Assembly: GCA_019049505.1 (NCBI GenBank)
Contig: CM032446.1
Coordinates: forward strand, 51,960,620-52,024,619
Origin: Pachyrhynchus sulphureomaculatus
Taxonomy: Eukaryota > Arthropoda > Insecta > Coleoptera > Curculionidae
Direction of reading: 5' to 3'
Length of the DNA: 64,000 bases
Part shown: one piece after another, positions 43,892 through 56,339 of the stretch
Layout: each line of letters opens with the position of its first letter
Position numbering within the stretch: position 1 is the first letter of the stretch
Notes under the pieces: model-generated
Told to the model about the DNA's origin: nothing
Seen by the model: only the letters and a program-made list of their open reading frames with translations
Database searches by the model: none
Made by a program: the position numbers and the translations under genes

Positions 43892-46415
43892 CAGGGGTGC
43901 TCAAACTTGAACTGCTGGCGATCTATCTCAATATTGTTAGACTACGATCGATCGACTCTGAGAGGCTGCAAGTAAGTGTGATGCGGGATTGTCGTCTAGG
44001 TAGGGTGTATCGTGGCATAAATATTAGTTTTCCGCACAATATGCATTTTGTTAGTCAAGGTGAGTGTAGGTCTGCTCTAAAATGTCAATGGAAAAACTCA
44101 TAATTATTCAAAATTGCGAGTTTGTTGGTTCTTACAAAACAAACGAGTTCTAGTGTCTAAACTTAACTAAAGAGTGACTTTGGATGTTGAAGCGTGGCAC
44201 TGCATGTCCTCAGCATACTTTTCATAAGATGGTACGTAATTACCGAGTGCTAATCGCAAGCATGATGACATATGTTGGTCAGTTAGTCGATTGCGATATT
44301 TTGACTTAATTATCTTCATTTCAGAAAATGCAGACTCGCACAAGTAAGTTTACCCAAACATTGCCGTCAGTTGAAGGGCGATTTGCCTTAGATTCAGATA
44401 TTTATCTTCAGATATAAAACACCAGAATTTTGTATCAGATGCTGTGGCTTTGAAATGTATATCTGATATAATCTGCACTAACTCATTTTCAACAAAACAT
44501 GAGTCCATGTTAAACTGACTTGCTATTTCAGCAGCTAAGTCCTCAATGTTTTTACACGAAAAAGGATATCTTATAAATGATGCGATATTTGCCAATTTAC
44601 TGAAATCATAAAAACGTATTTCGAATTGGCCCAAAATATTTGATAATTCTGCCTCATAAATATCATAATTCAACTGAGAAATCCTTGCTTTCAAAAGACG
44701 GAAAATTTTTCAGATCCTTTCTTTTCAGTTGATCTATCATAAGTTGCAATTTACTTTTGAATGCGTTTATTGCGCTAATCATCTCAATAATACTTTTTCC
44801 TTTACCTTGAAGCTCCAAATTAATGGTGTTTAAATGCATTGTGATGTCTGTCAAAAATACCAAATCAGTCAGCCATTTTCCGTTTTTCAGTATCTGAGTG
44901 TCATCACCTCTTTCGTCCAGAAAAGCTGTTATTTCGGGCAATAATTCTTGAAACCTTTCTAGGAATTTTCCACAACTCAACCACCTGACGTCCGTGTGAA
45001 GAACTAAATCAGTGTGTTCAGCTGACTCACTATCTTCCAACTGCAATTTAAAGAGCCGTCGTTGCAAGCTACGTGCACGGATAGAATTCGCAATTTTTAT
45101 TGCAATGCCCATAATCTCCTCCATGTTTAGAACTTTTGAACACAAAACTTGTTGATGTATAATGCAATGAAAGGAGAAAAATGAAGGGAAATCATCATTA
45201 GCTCTACACAATGCCACAAAACCGTTTTCGTCTCCAGTCATTGCTGGTGCTTCATTGGTTGAAATGCACACTAGTTTATATATTGGTAGCTTCTAGTTTG
45301 TTACAAAATTGAAGAAAACGTCATTTATATCTTCGCCACGGGTCTTTCCTTTCAGAGGAATCATTGTCAAAAACTCTTCCTTAGACGACATGTCATTGAA
45401 TACCATTCGAATAAAAATACACAGCTGGGCAGTGTCTGTCATATCGGTGAATTCGTCGAACTGTAAAGAAAAGTATATACATTTCATGATATCATATTTT
45501 AGTTTATCTGCCATGTCCTGACTCATGACTTCAACACGCCTTGTGACAGTCGGACGAGATAACTGAAGTTCTCTTATAGTAGACATAATCTCTGTTTTAT
45601 TTTTAAAATCTCCAAATAAAGTCTCACCCGCTTCAATAAATGCTTCCTTCACAACCATTCCATCATCAAATGGTTTCTTGTGTTTCGCCAATATATGAGA
45701 GATTTTAAATGACGCGATCTTTGCAGCTTTTGATTGTTTGGCTGCTCTTGTGAACATGGTTTGTTCTTTTTTCAAACAAGTTATCAAATCACGTACTTTT
45801 CGTTTTCTTAATTCACTCTGTGACGGAAAATCCTTTTCACAGTTTTTATGAACCGTTTTATGATGCCTCTCTAAGTTCCCACGCTTAGGTATTGCAACTG
45901 ACGCAGGGCAAATGAGACAAATGCACTTATCCTTTACCATACAAAAGAAAAATTCTTCCTCTCAATCGTTATTAAAATGATAAGTTTTACTTTTCTTCGC
46001 CGCACTCATTTTGGACTATTTATTAATAAACTTTGTATCGATGTATCGCCTTCAAGTTACAACTCAGACTGACTCCTATTCCTGCAGGCGCAACATTTAT
46101 ATCGGCGCGAACGAAGTCTCGACGTTTCTAGAAAAATCGGCGGGAATCAAAAATGCGGCTTTTCTTTGACAAGTACCGCGCGTTCCTTTGATAAAGTCGC
46201 CTTTTGCCGCTAGCAGGGGGTTATTACGATAAAAGAAAGTGATGAAGGGGTTACTGTGGATCGAATAAATTTTAGTAGTTTATTCATTACATTTTGTTTT
46301 AGTTACTTAAAACAGAATCTGTGAATAGTTCTATATCGGAATTTTTTCTCGAGATCGACTCAAAAAGCACTCGCGATCGACTTGTCGATCGCGATCGACC
46401 GTTTGAGCACCCCTG
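43892..46415 (-). mobile_element. hAT transposon, copy 1
   Basis: 2524 bp with 15-bp inverted ends CAGGGGTGCTCAAAC and a perfect 8-bp duplication TTCTAGAA (43884-43891, 46416-46423). Subterminal GATCGCGATCGAC palindromes near the right end are likely transposase sites. It holds a broken transposase gene on the minus strand. Confidence 0.97.
44167..46009 (-). pseudogene. hAT transposase pseudogene, copy 1 (GTF2IRD2/Charlie8-like)
   Basis: Start MSAAKKSKTYHF at 46009. Codon 16 (TGA, 45964-45962) is a stop where copy 2 has Trp. A BED-like zinc finger follows (CLIC...RHHKTVH). Then come FKISHILAKHKKPF, SRPTVTRRVEVMSQDM and FDEFTDMTDTAQL (first catalytic Asp region). A TAG ends the frame at 45293, where copy 2 has Tyr. 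The second catalytic Asp region reads TNEAPAMTG instead of the family TDGAPAMTG. TDVRWLSCGKFLERF is present. A frameshift occurs near 44690. The C-terminal CESAFSEMKIIKSKYRNRL region lies after another stop. About 614 codons in all, a normal length for this group. Dead. Confidence 0.93.
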
Positions 46416-46423
46416 TTCTAGAA

Positions 46424-47857
46424 GCTTTTACAAGAATGAATTTAGCATATAAAATGCAAATACAATTTCAAATTATTGCTTCCATACTAACGGAACAAAA
46501 TTTATTACATTTTTGCTTCAATGAATGTTTTATCAAAATTGGTATTTGAAGGTGTTTGAGATCCTGGATTACATATATATTACTAAACATTTAGTGAGTT
46601 TCTGATTTTTCCCAATATTGCTATTTTTATTTTACTAATATAAGATTTAATTATATAATTTCGTCCGAATAAACTTCGTTTTCATCTTTTTTTTAATTGG
46701 AATGGGAGGTTTGAGGAAGTAGATTGTATACTATAATTGTGTAACCATATTGTGGCGAGCTGGCGAGGAATATTTTCAATTTCTTTTAATTCGAATTAAA
46801 ATTAGCTATACGGGTTTCTAAGGTAGATTTATGTGATCTATTTTTAAAAATTCAAAATGGAACAGTCTGTCTAAACATTTACTCATCTAATAACTGACCA
46901 ACACAGCCTCCCTGTTTCAATGATGTTAAAAAATTAGTTTAAAGAATATCAAAAAGTATGAAATAAAATAAAAAATGTATCTTCAAAAAATACTCTACTA
47001 CTATAAAATTTGACTTTTTGAAGTGGTCGAAAAATTAATATTTAAAGTAATCATTTTTGATGCTTTTCAACGTTCATACTTTATTCATTCTAAACGTGGA
47101 ACAGACTAATATGGTATATTCTCTGTATAGCGTAGAATTTTAGAGTTAGACTCTGTAACAAAATAATATGCAAAATATGATCCTTAAATTATTTAAATTA
47201 TTTTGAAGTCTTGAAAGCATAAAGCCGTCTAATCTATAATTTATCATACAAATCCAGGATCCTGAAGGCTTGTAAAGTTTTTGCAAATTTAATGTAAAAT
47301 GTACATGTTGTGTTTTACATAAATATGAATATTATCCTCGCAAATGTAATATACCATGTATAAAGTTTAGTACAAGCTCTCATTACCTTATTTATTATGA
47401 AAATTTTTTCGTTTGTAAAAGCAAATTAATTTTCAGGTCAGAACGTACCGACCAAATGACTAAATGTTAACAGGAGTCCCACAAACAAAATGTTGTGAAT
47501 GTTTCTTTATTTGACTCTATATTTAAATATAATAAATGATTTTCATAACAACCTTTAAGTGATTTAAGGATGGAGAAATGTGTAGAAGTGTTCATGCAGG
47601 AATACATCTTGTTGGTTACATTTTACAGACGTTTCGCAAAGGTCTCACTTGTCATTTTCTGTGCCGACTTATTGGAGTTACGTTGGTGTCGGGTGTGCGT
47701 AGTGCCAGGTGTGCGAGTGTTCCTATTTGTATTGATCTTTATTTAGTATTACCGCTAAACATTCAATAATAGTATTAGTACTCTATTTTTACAGCTACTG
47801 CTATTCATTTATTAGTGATATTAGTCCTATATTCACTTCTAATAACAAAGGTAAATA
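46424..47857. other. spacer between the two hAT copies
   Basis: No gene. 47629-47690 carries, on the minus strand, TGACAAGTGAGA, TTTGCGAAACGTC, a worn relative of the family-2 hammerhead-like tail. 47858-47865 is the left target duplication of hAT copy 2. Confidence 0.5.
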
Positions 47858-47865
47858 CTTTAGAG

Positions 47866-50152
47866 CAGGGGTGCTCAAATGGTCGATCGCGATCGACAAG
47901 TCGATCGCGAGTGCTTTTTGAGTGGATCTCGAGAAAAAAATTCCGATATAGAACTATTCACAGATTTTGTTTTAGGTAACTAAAACAAAATGTAATGAAT
48001 AAACTACTAAAATTTATTCGATCCACAATTAGGCCAGAATAACCCCCTCATCACTTTCTTTTATCGTAATAACCCCCTGCTAGCGGCAAAAGGCGGCTTT
48101 ATCAAAGGAACGCGCGGTACTTGTCAAAGAAAAGCCGCGTTTTTGATTCCCGCCGATTTTTCTAGAAACTTCGGGAGGCGTGTTTGACGGGAACATTCGA
48201 GACTTCGTTCGCGCCGATATAAATGTTGCGCCTGCAGGAATAGGAGTCAGCCTGAGTTGTAACTTGAAGGCGATACATCGATACAAAGTTTATTAATAAA
48301 TATTCCAAAATGAGTGCGGCGAAGAAAAGTAAAACTTTTCATTTTAATAACAATTGGGAGGAAGAATTTCTCTTTTGTATGGTAAAGGATAAGTGCATTT
48401 GTCTCATTTGCCGTGCGTCAGTTGCAATACCTAAGCGTGGGAACTTAGAGAGGCATCATAAAATGGTTCATAAAAACTATGAAAAGGATTTTCCGTCACA
48501 GAGTGAATTAAGAAAACGAAAAGTACGTGATTTGATAACTTGTTTGAAAAAAGAAGAACAAACCATGTTCACAAGACCAGCCAAACAATCTAAAGCTGCA
48601 ACGATCGCGTCATTTAAAATATCTCATATATTGGCGAAACACAAGAAACCATTTGATGATGGATTGGTTGTGAAGGAAGCATTTATTGAAGCGGGTGAGA
48701 CTTTATTTGGAGATTTTAAAAATAAAACAGAGATTATGTCTGCTATTAGAGAACTTCAGTTATCTCGTCCGACTGTCACAAGGCGTGTTGAAGTCATGAG
48801 TCAGGACATGGCAGATAAACTAAAACATGTTATCATGGAATGTACATACTTTTCTTTACGGTTCGACGAATCCACCGATATGACAGACACTGCCCAGCTG
48901 TGTATTTTTATTCAAATGGTATTCAATGACATGTCGGCTAAGGAAGAGTTTTTGACAATGATTCCTCTGAAAGGAAAGACCCGTGGCGAAGATATATATG
49001 ACGTTTTCTTCAATTTTGTAACTAACTACAAGCTACCAATATATAAACTAGTGTGCATTACAACCCATGGAGCACCAGCAATGACTGGAAACAAAAACGG
49101 TTTTGTGGCATTGTGTAGAGCTAATGATGATTTCCCTTCATTTTTCTCCTTCCATTGCATTATACGTCAACAAGTTTCGTGTTCAAGAGTTCTAAACATG
49201 GAGGAGATACTGAAAAACGGAAAATGGCTGACTGATTTGGCATTTTTGACAGACATCACAATGCATTTAAACACCATGAATTTGGAGCTTCAAGGTAAAG
49301 GAAAAACTATTATTGAGATGATTAGCGCAATAAACGCATTCAAAAGTAAGTTGCAACTTATGATAGATCAACTGAAAAGAAAGGATCTAAAAAATTTTCC
49401 GTCTTTGAAAGCAAGGATTTCTCAGTTGAATTATGATATTTATGAGGCAGAATTATCAAATATTTTGGGCCAATTCGAAATACGTTTTTTATGATTTCAG
49501 TAAATTGGCAAATATCGCATCATTTATGAGTTATCCTTTTTCGTGTAAAAACATTGAGGAATTAGCTACTGAAATAGCAAGTCAGTTTAACATGGACTCA
49601 TGTTCTGCTGAAAATGAGTTAGTGCAGATTATGTCAGATATACATCTCAAAGCCTGATCTGATACAAAATTCTGGTGTTTTATATCTGAACATAAATATC
49701 CGAATCTAAGGCAAATCGCCCTTCAACTGACGGCAATGTTTGGGTCTTACTTCTGCGAGTCTGCATTTTCTGAAATGAAGATAATTAAGTCAAAATATCG
49801 CAATCGACTAACTGACGAACATATGCTTGCGATTAGCACTCGGTAATTACGTACCATCTTATGAAAAGTATGCTGAGGACATGCAGTGCCACGCTTCAAC
49901 ATCCAAAGTCACTCTTTAGTTAAGTTTAGACACTAGAACTCGTTTGTTTTGTAAGAACCAATAAACTCGCAATTTTGAATAATTATGAGTTTTTTCACTG
50001 ACATTTTAGAGCAGACCTACACTTACCTTGACTAAAAAATGCATATTGTGCGGAAAACTAATATCTATGCCACGATACACCCTACCTAGACGACAATCCT
50101 GCACACACTTACTTGCAGCTTCTCAGAGTCGATCGAAGTTTGAACACCCCTG
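47866..50152 (+). mobile_element. hAT transposon, copy 2 (inverted to copy 1)
   Basis: 2287 bp from CAGGGGTGCTCAAA to TTTGAACACCCCTG, with a perfect 8-bp duplication CTTTAGAG (47858-47865, 50153-50160). Same family as copy 1, but shorter by an internal coding deletion of about 222 bp and a subterminal deletion of about 36 bp near the right end. Different target duplications prove two separate insertions. Confidence 0.97.
48310..49919 (+). pseudogene. hAT transposase pseudogene, copy 2
   Basis: The frame is open from 48310 to 49494 (394 codons): BED-like zinc finger CLICRASVAIPKRGNLERHH, FDESTDMTDTAQL (first catalytic Asp) and TTHGAPAMTG, where His replaces the second catalytic Asp. LNMEEILKNGKW follows. 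Copy 1 has 74 more residues at this point, including TDVRWLSCGKFLERF, so an in-frame 222-bp deletion is inferred. One extra T in a T run at about 49487 shifts the frame. TGA at 49655 and an 8-bp deletion near 49825 break the C-terminal dimerisation region (CESAFSEMKIIKSKYRNRL). Clearly dead, though the long open frame could mislead gene prediction. Confidence 0.93.
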
Positions 50153-50160
50153 CTTTAGAG

Positions 50161-51169
50161 TGTATACATTTAAAATTTGCCTTGCTGACATTACGTGTTT
50201 GTGATTTGCTTTTTCATCTAGACTGTCTGATGAGCTTTGATATGGAGCCAAATTTGATAATTTATAGATGGCAGCTCCGGGTAGTCCCTAGTTTTGGACG
50301 TCCGTTCAGGGACATTTTTTCAGTGTCCCAACTAATTCACTATTTTTCTATTTTACACACCAAGAAAATTCTTTCAATGCTAAACTTAATTTTTTACAAC
50401 ACAAAACTTATTATTTGTCAAATTTGACGGATTATAATGCCACCTAGGAAACTAACTTTAGTAGTGAGAGAAATTTTTTAATATGCCAAATACCAAAATA
50501 CTAAATCGGGTGAGACATTTAAGAGTTAAAATTCGGTCCAATGAATTTAATGCCCTATATATATATATAGGGCATTAAATATATATATATATAGGTAAGG
50601 ACTAAAACTAAATATCAAGAATTATATATTTTTCTAAACGGACTGAAAAATACTATTTAATGGTATACTCATATGTAGAGGGTGCCAATTAAAAAAATTC
50701 TGGTTGGCGTTGTAAATTGTCAAATTTGACAAATGACAAATTTTGTGTTATCATATTTGGGTTTATTACAAAAACGTAAAAGTATTTTTTGTTACCCTAA
50801 ATAGGTGGCTCATTTAATTTATTTTTAAATAGAGTGAGTCAATAACTTGAATGTCCTGTGTATCGATAAGGCTACAAATAAGTATTAAGTATTATATATT
50901 TTTGTGTACCGACTGCAAAATGCTATTTAATGGTTGTACTTATATATAGAGGATATCATTTTAAAAAATTCTATTTGTCTTTATAAACTGCTAAATTTGA
51001 CAAGTGAAATATTCGGCTTCCTTATAAAAAAAAAGAAAAAGCAGTGTAGTAGTGGAAACATTTTTTGGTAAGTAGAATAGGAAAATAATGAATTAGGTGA
51101 CACTGTACCTTTGATGCAATAGCATCGAGCTTGATTTTTCGTCCGTTAAAGAAAAAAATAAATTTTTTC

Positions 51170-51175
<6 letters not shown>
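50161..51175 (+). repeat. diverged tandem duplication with a perfect palindrome
   Basis: 50595-50752 and 50866-51015 are two diverged direct copies about 270 bp apart (GGACTGAAAAATACTATTTAATGG against CGACTGCAAAATGCTATTTAATGG style, then TAGAGG, TTxAAAAAATTCT, AATTTGACAA). 50545-50580 is an exact 36-bp palindrome whose left half is ATTTAATGCCCTATATAT. No gene. Confidence 0.65.
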
Positions 51176-51241
<66 letters not shown>

Positions 51242-51252
51242 GAGTATATATA

Positions 51253-51300
<48 letters not shown>

Positions 51301-51307
51301 GAGTATA
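51176..51307. repeat. (TA)n microsatellite
   Basis: TA tract with two ACGAG islands 60 bp apart and one phase slip. Confidence 0.95.
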
Positions 51308-51984
51308 TATTTGGTTTCGGGAGTCTCATTTGGCATTATGGATACTTACTAGTCAGGAGTTGAATATGTGTGGATTGGATATACATAACTAAGAAACGCA
51401 AATTAAAGAGAAACTCAGCCGAAAAATATACAGTCTACAAAGTGATTATGTTTTAGTCTATTTTTCGGGGGCTTGTACTCCTGAGGGGTGATATTAACCA
51501 AATACAATGCTTTATCGGTAAGGAGGGTAAGATCAGGAATTATTTACTTTGCCTTTTTCACATTTACTATTGCCATAAGTCCTGTAAAATAATTTTTATT
51601 AAAGCGTATTATTAATTTCTATTTATAATAACAGTTTGTTTTAGTATGTATATTGCATCTATTATAGGTTTTGAACTCTCTTAGGACTAGTTAGGTAGGA
51701 GTTGATTTCTAGGAAAAAGTAACTACCATTATTTAGGTGAAGAGGTACCTTATTTTGTATTTTTTTTATACCATTTTATTTTAGTTTTTATATTTTATGT
51801 ATAATTATTATTATACATAAAATATTATTATTAAACATTAAACATGTGCTGTGTTAGGACGAAAGAACTGAAAAAGCAAAAATTTCAGGAAATAATAATT
51901 TACAGATACGTACATCATTACTTACTTATTTCAAGGTAAATAAAAGTATTGGATTTGTGATTAATTGCAATAAAATTAAGATTT
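51308..51984. other. AT-rich non-coding stretch
   Basis: No gene recognised. TTATGTATAATTATTATTATACATAAAATA at 51795-51825 is a simple inverted repeat. Confidence 0.5.
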
Positions 51985-52790
51985 TTCTTATTAGTGTTCC
52001 GTATGGAACATTTATAGACACCTTCAGTGTCCATCCGTCTGACTGCCTATTTGACATAGAAAGTTGATATGTGTCACAAATATAGGAATTGATGGCCCAA
52101 TTATAGCCATTTAGTTTTAAAAGTAATGTTTTAATTTAAGGGGTTAGTTTTTATGGATGAAATCGGAAGTGAAAATCTTTTTTTTCAATGTAAACGAGTC
52201 GGTTGTCAAATGAAAGTTTGTGAAAAGACAAATGCAAAAATATATATGATGTAATAGTCTCGCTAGCTTTTATTTATATTATTTAAAAAAAATTCCCAAA
52301 GATCGCTGTCCCTCTACCCTATTACTACAAGTACTAATCAGAAAATTTCGAAAAAACTCTGGAATATTCTGGAATATGTAGATTGAATGAAAATTATCAC
52401 GAGTGCATTATGTTTGATAATTGATCTGGTGTATAAAAAAACATTCTTTCAGGGTCTTCGAGTGGGATATTACATGAAAGTCGAAATCGAAGTTCCTCAT
52501 CCTTATCTGTAAAAGCACAATCAAAATACTTCGAAAAAATTCTGGAATATTCTCCATAAGATAGAGAGTAAGTGAAAATCAGTACGAGTACGAGATAATT
52601 TATCTTGTATGTAAAAACAAAGATAGGGAATAAATTTTAGTCACTGATTATTTTATACCTTCGTAATAAAATTTTTTATTTTAAAAGCAGTCACCGTACG
52701 GAACACTAATTGCCCAAGTTCAACTTGCACTTGGCTGATTTTTTACTATAAGGTACTTATCGTTTAAAATACTGAAGTATAATTTTTTTT
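51985..52790 (+). mobile_element. family 'TTCCGTACGG', copy F
   Basis: Starts TTAGTGTTCCGTATGGAACA and ends CCGTACGGAACACTAATTGC with a CAAGTTCAACTTG hairpin, then TTTACTATAAGGTACTTATCG, which is shared (inverted) with the flank of copy C. Part of the middle (52440-52640) is duplicated within the copy. Confidence 0.72.
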
Positions 52791-53004
52791 TCTTTTAATA
52801 GATTTTTTTATTTACAGTCATATAGCATATTTTAAGCATCAGATATGGTTATTACTTTAAATTATATTACTCTTCTGTAATATTTAACAGCATATATAAA
52901 AAATATTTGTAATGAATTAGTATATCTGTCAGTGAAATTCCTTTATTCCGTTAAAAAATAGGTATTTGTGTAATCGGTGATTTATTTTATTTAACAAATA
53001 TGGT

Positions 53005-53860
53005 TCAGACGAATCAAAAACTTCGAGCGGAATAGGCGCTGGCATATATGCAGAAAAGCCCAAATGGAGCTTTAGCATTTCATTAGGGATGTGCTTACAA
53101 GAATACTAGATGGCACTACTGCAACCAAGAAATATATATTCTTTAGACAGTAAAGCTGCTCTTAAGGGTTTAGACGCCTTTGTAACGTGACCTGTTAGAA
53201 CTATGTTCCAAAAACAACAGGGTTAAACTACTGTGGGTTTCAGGACAATCGAGGATAAAAAGTAAAAGCGGATGAATTAGCAAAATTTGGAGCTACAAAA
53301 TCATACAGGGGTCCAAAACCAGTATTTGGTGTACAAAACCAGTTAGTAAAAGCGACTATCATTAGATTTATTTATTAGCAACATCTAGATTTGGCTCGCA
53401 ACATCTGGCCAGAGACATGTGAGGGATATAATTGGCGGTCCGTCAGATGAACTAACAACTGACGTCTTTTGTTTCACAGGGGCCGAGTCCAAATTAGTAG
53501 TGGGAATGATATTAGGTCACTGTATCCTGAGGAAACATTTGCAGAAAATGGATATCCACAATGGTCCCACGACTTATAGACTATGTGGTGAAGAGAAAGA
53601 AACCTGTACGCGCATCCTATATGAATATGCGGCTTTAACTCGGAACAGACATAAATTGTTTGGAGATTAATGTCGTGGTGATAAATCACCACATAAAGGA
53701 CTTCGAAGGAAGCTAATAAACCTTCTTAAAGGGACGATGCTCATGTAACCAAGAGAGGAGAGCACAATAAGCCAAGAGGTTGCAGAGCACAAACAGGCAC
53801 AATCGCCTAGTCTGCCTACAACCATCCAACCAACCAGTCAATATAGTTCTTACGGGACGA
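53005..53860 (+). pseudogene. I/Jockey-group LINE RNase H and C-terminal tail
   Basis: Decayed plus-strand frames: SSGIGAGIYAEKPKWSFSIS and DSKAALKGLDAF (RNase H fold with the DSKAAL catalytic Asp block), then after stops LVVGMILGHCILRKHLQKM, TTYRLCGEEKETCTRILYEY (Cys-rich tail, family form CRLCGEEEETCTHILCEC) and LTRNRHKLFG. A short 3' untranslated part follows. RT is absent. Confidence 0.78.
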
Positions 53861-53942
53861 GAGAAGCGAAATTTATAAAAAATGTCTAATTTGACAAAAA
53901 TATGCATCCTAAAATGTAGTATATAGTTCCCTTTTTTCATTA

Positions 53943-54245
53943 TTGTGGCGGCCCGTGGCTTCGTGGCGTAGTACTTGTTTGCGGTGCAGAAGGTCTCGGG
54001 TTCCAATCCCGGCAGGTCGGTATATTTATTTATTAATTTATTTCAGTATATCTGGTCTTATCACATACATCGGTAGTAGTTGTTTGCAGCAATGCAATAA
54101 CATCTGTGGCAGCACTACCGCGTTGTCTAAAAAGGTGCTGTGAAATACAAAAATGTATGTTTCCACACTTGGACAACGTTGACGGGTATTACGATATCCC
54201 CGACAATATCCTTAGGATATAACTTACTTACTTATTTAATCCTTA
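53943..54245 (+). mobile_element. tRNA-derived SINE
   Basis: The head has a Pol III A box-like CGTGGCGTAGTACTTG and a B box GGGTTCCAATCCCGG spaced as in a tRNA (53960-54010). A non-tRNA body follows, ending in short TTACTTACTTA repeats near 54230. The acceptor stem does not pair well, so this is not a working tRNA gene. Confidence 0.65.
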
Positions 54246-54249
54246 TGCC

Positions 54250-54900
54250 TTTCTACACCTTTTTTAGGAGTGTAAGATCCGTTGAGTTGAGTTGTTTAAA
54301 TTGCCGATTGCCTCTTTTGCTTGTTCTGTATTAGTTTCTTCTGTTTGTGTGAGTTCTGTATCTTGTTCCGGTATTATGTCTCTATGTTGATTTTTCTATC
54401 TTATTTTCCTTCGTTCTCCTTTCTTCGTTCAACTCATTAGCTCTCTGACCATTTCTATCAAATTGTCTATCCTATCTACTCTTTCGTTTTTCTCTTTCTG
54501 TGGTGTTCTTATAAGCTTTTTACTCTCCTTGAATAATTCCATTGGTTCTTCTTTTTCTTCGACTCTTGCTCTTTTCGAGTCTCCTAATGTATAATCATCA
54601 CTATCCATTGTTCTTTCTGCTATAAAAACTTTACGTGTGCTCCTCGTAAATTCCATTTTCAAACACGGAAGAAAAAGAAAAAAAACTGTTGTTTATACTT
54701 CTTATCACCGTTCTCCGGTGGTTCGCTCACGCAGTAAAACGGTCAGGGTCGTCGCTTATCGTTTCGTTAGCCTTATACAATTTCACAGAATTATTCTCAA
54801 AAGCCTCTAAATTTTTTACTTACTGTCTTAATTCTAACACTACATTCTGCTTTATTTCTAGTCCCTCTCGTTTGCAATCGACGAAATAATTAAATAGATC
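54250..54900 (-). pseudogene. LINE 5' end: 5' UTR and start of a gag-like ORF1
   Basis: Minus strand: a start at 54656 (MEFTRSTRKVFIAERTMDS) opens a charged frame rich in Lys and Glu that ends at 54429. Similar hydrophilic sequence (EEKEEPMELFKESKK) continues, with decay to about 54250. Unknown family match; the composition and position next to I-group LINE pieces suggest the N-terminus of an ORF1 nucleic-acid-binding protein. The function is inferred only. Confidence 0.4.
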
Positions 54901-55375
54901 GAAACGCTACCGTAATAATGCTTGTTGAACGAGTTGACTATTGCCGGGCGTTCGATTCACATGCACACACTTCGCGATCCGAAACTCAACTCCCTCCTTA
55001 GGACAAAAAAAAGGGTAAAATCCCTACTCACACGGAAAGGTGAACGATAAAAAAAATAATTTTATTTTTAAACTAATTCTGAAATATTTTTTTAATTTTA
55101 TAAAGAGAAAAATGTTTTCGTGCTTTATTTTTATGACTGTAATTACAATATTCAAAATAATATATTTTTTGGCATCATCTTAATCATCATCATCATCTGT
55201 GAGTTAGATGTCCGAAGGCCATATTGTTTATATTATTATTATTAAGAATTAGATCACCTGCAGTACTCTAGTTGTTACAAGCTCTTAAAATGCTAACACA
55301 TATTTGCTAGAACTCTTGAGAAATTAATTCTACTTCGTTAGTCTAATCGTCGAGACCATATATCTATTTGTTTTC
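54876..55375 (+). repeat. 0.5-kb dispersed repeat, copy 1
   Basis: Nearly identical to 57957-58491: AATAATTAAATAGATC, TTGACTATTGCCGGGCGTTC, CACACTTCGCGATCC, TGTGAGTTAGATGTCCGAAG. Contains a B box-like GCGTTCGATTCACATG. Non-coding. Confidence 0.85.
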
Positions 55376-56283
55376 TTTTTTTTGAGGGTTTATCGTTCAC
55401 TAGTAGTGAACAAACTTGGAATTATGAAACACATGTCTTCACAAGTAGCTTCCATCTATTTCTTATTTATGTGGATTTTAAAAAAGTTGTTTTGAAAATA
55501 TAGTTTTAACCGGTACACAAATGTATTTATTTGAATAAACCTGTAGTTATGACAGTTTAGAGCTAAGCGAAGTCGAGTCACTCGATTAACGTCTCATTAT
55601 GTTGTCCTTAAGAATAATACTATACTAACACTTAGTTTTAACTTACTATCATGAACAAATACCATTGCCAATTTAGGTTATACTCAAACGTGCATTGTTA
55701 ATTAAGGCAAAGTTAGAAAAGCGTTTTCTTTTAGATTTTTGAAAGTTTTAAAAACATTTTTATGTTATACTGTACTCCAAGATCACAATATATGTAATAC
55801 AAAACTACACTTTCTCTAGTAATAAACTTCGGCTACACTTTTCTAAAACTGATCCTAGCAAAGGCACGCATTATGAAATTCTTGAGCAAACAAATAATTC
55901 TTCAAAATAAAAATACAGTAATATGCTCTTTAACTATAGACTAATTTATACTTAACATAGCAAAAAGTTTAAAAATTCCATGAATTTTATTTCGCGTGCA
56001 GTGGTTTTACGAAAAGTCTGAATAAGGTGCATTAATAAATTACATATTACAGTTATTTTAAATACACATAATCCCCGTAATAACGTAGAAAATAACAAAA
56101 CTGCTTTATCGACTTCGCGTGTTGCACTTCAACACGAAAAATAACGGTCACTTCGAGCGAAGGCGAAAATCTAAATATATTCCGAGAAAATCGATTTCTT
56201 ATATCTAGAGTGTGATCAAATGCAAGTGGATTTATGACTTAATTTCTTTAAATAAACTCTAGGATAAACGGCGTAGTTAGTAA
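55376..56283. other. AT-rich non-coding stretch
   Basis: No gene or element recognised. Confidence 0.55.
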
Positions 56284-56312
56284 AGTCTAGTAGTAGTAGT
56301 AGTAGTAGTAGT
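56284..56312 (+). repeat. (AGT)n microsatellite
   Basis: About nine AGT/TAG repeats. Confidence 0.9.
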
Positions 56313-56339
56313 AAAATTAGTGGGTGGTACCTCGAGTCC

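Noticed and set aside
48310..49494. 394-codon ORF as a functional host BED-finger gene
   Set aside because: It lies inside hAT ends with a target duplication, lacks a catalytic Asp and 74 conserved residues, and is frameshifted before its C-terminal domain.
53943..54018. Candidate tRNA gene
   Set aside because: A and B boxes are present, but the acceptor stem does not pair and a SINE-type body follows.
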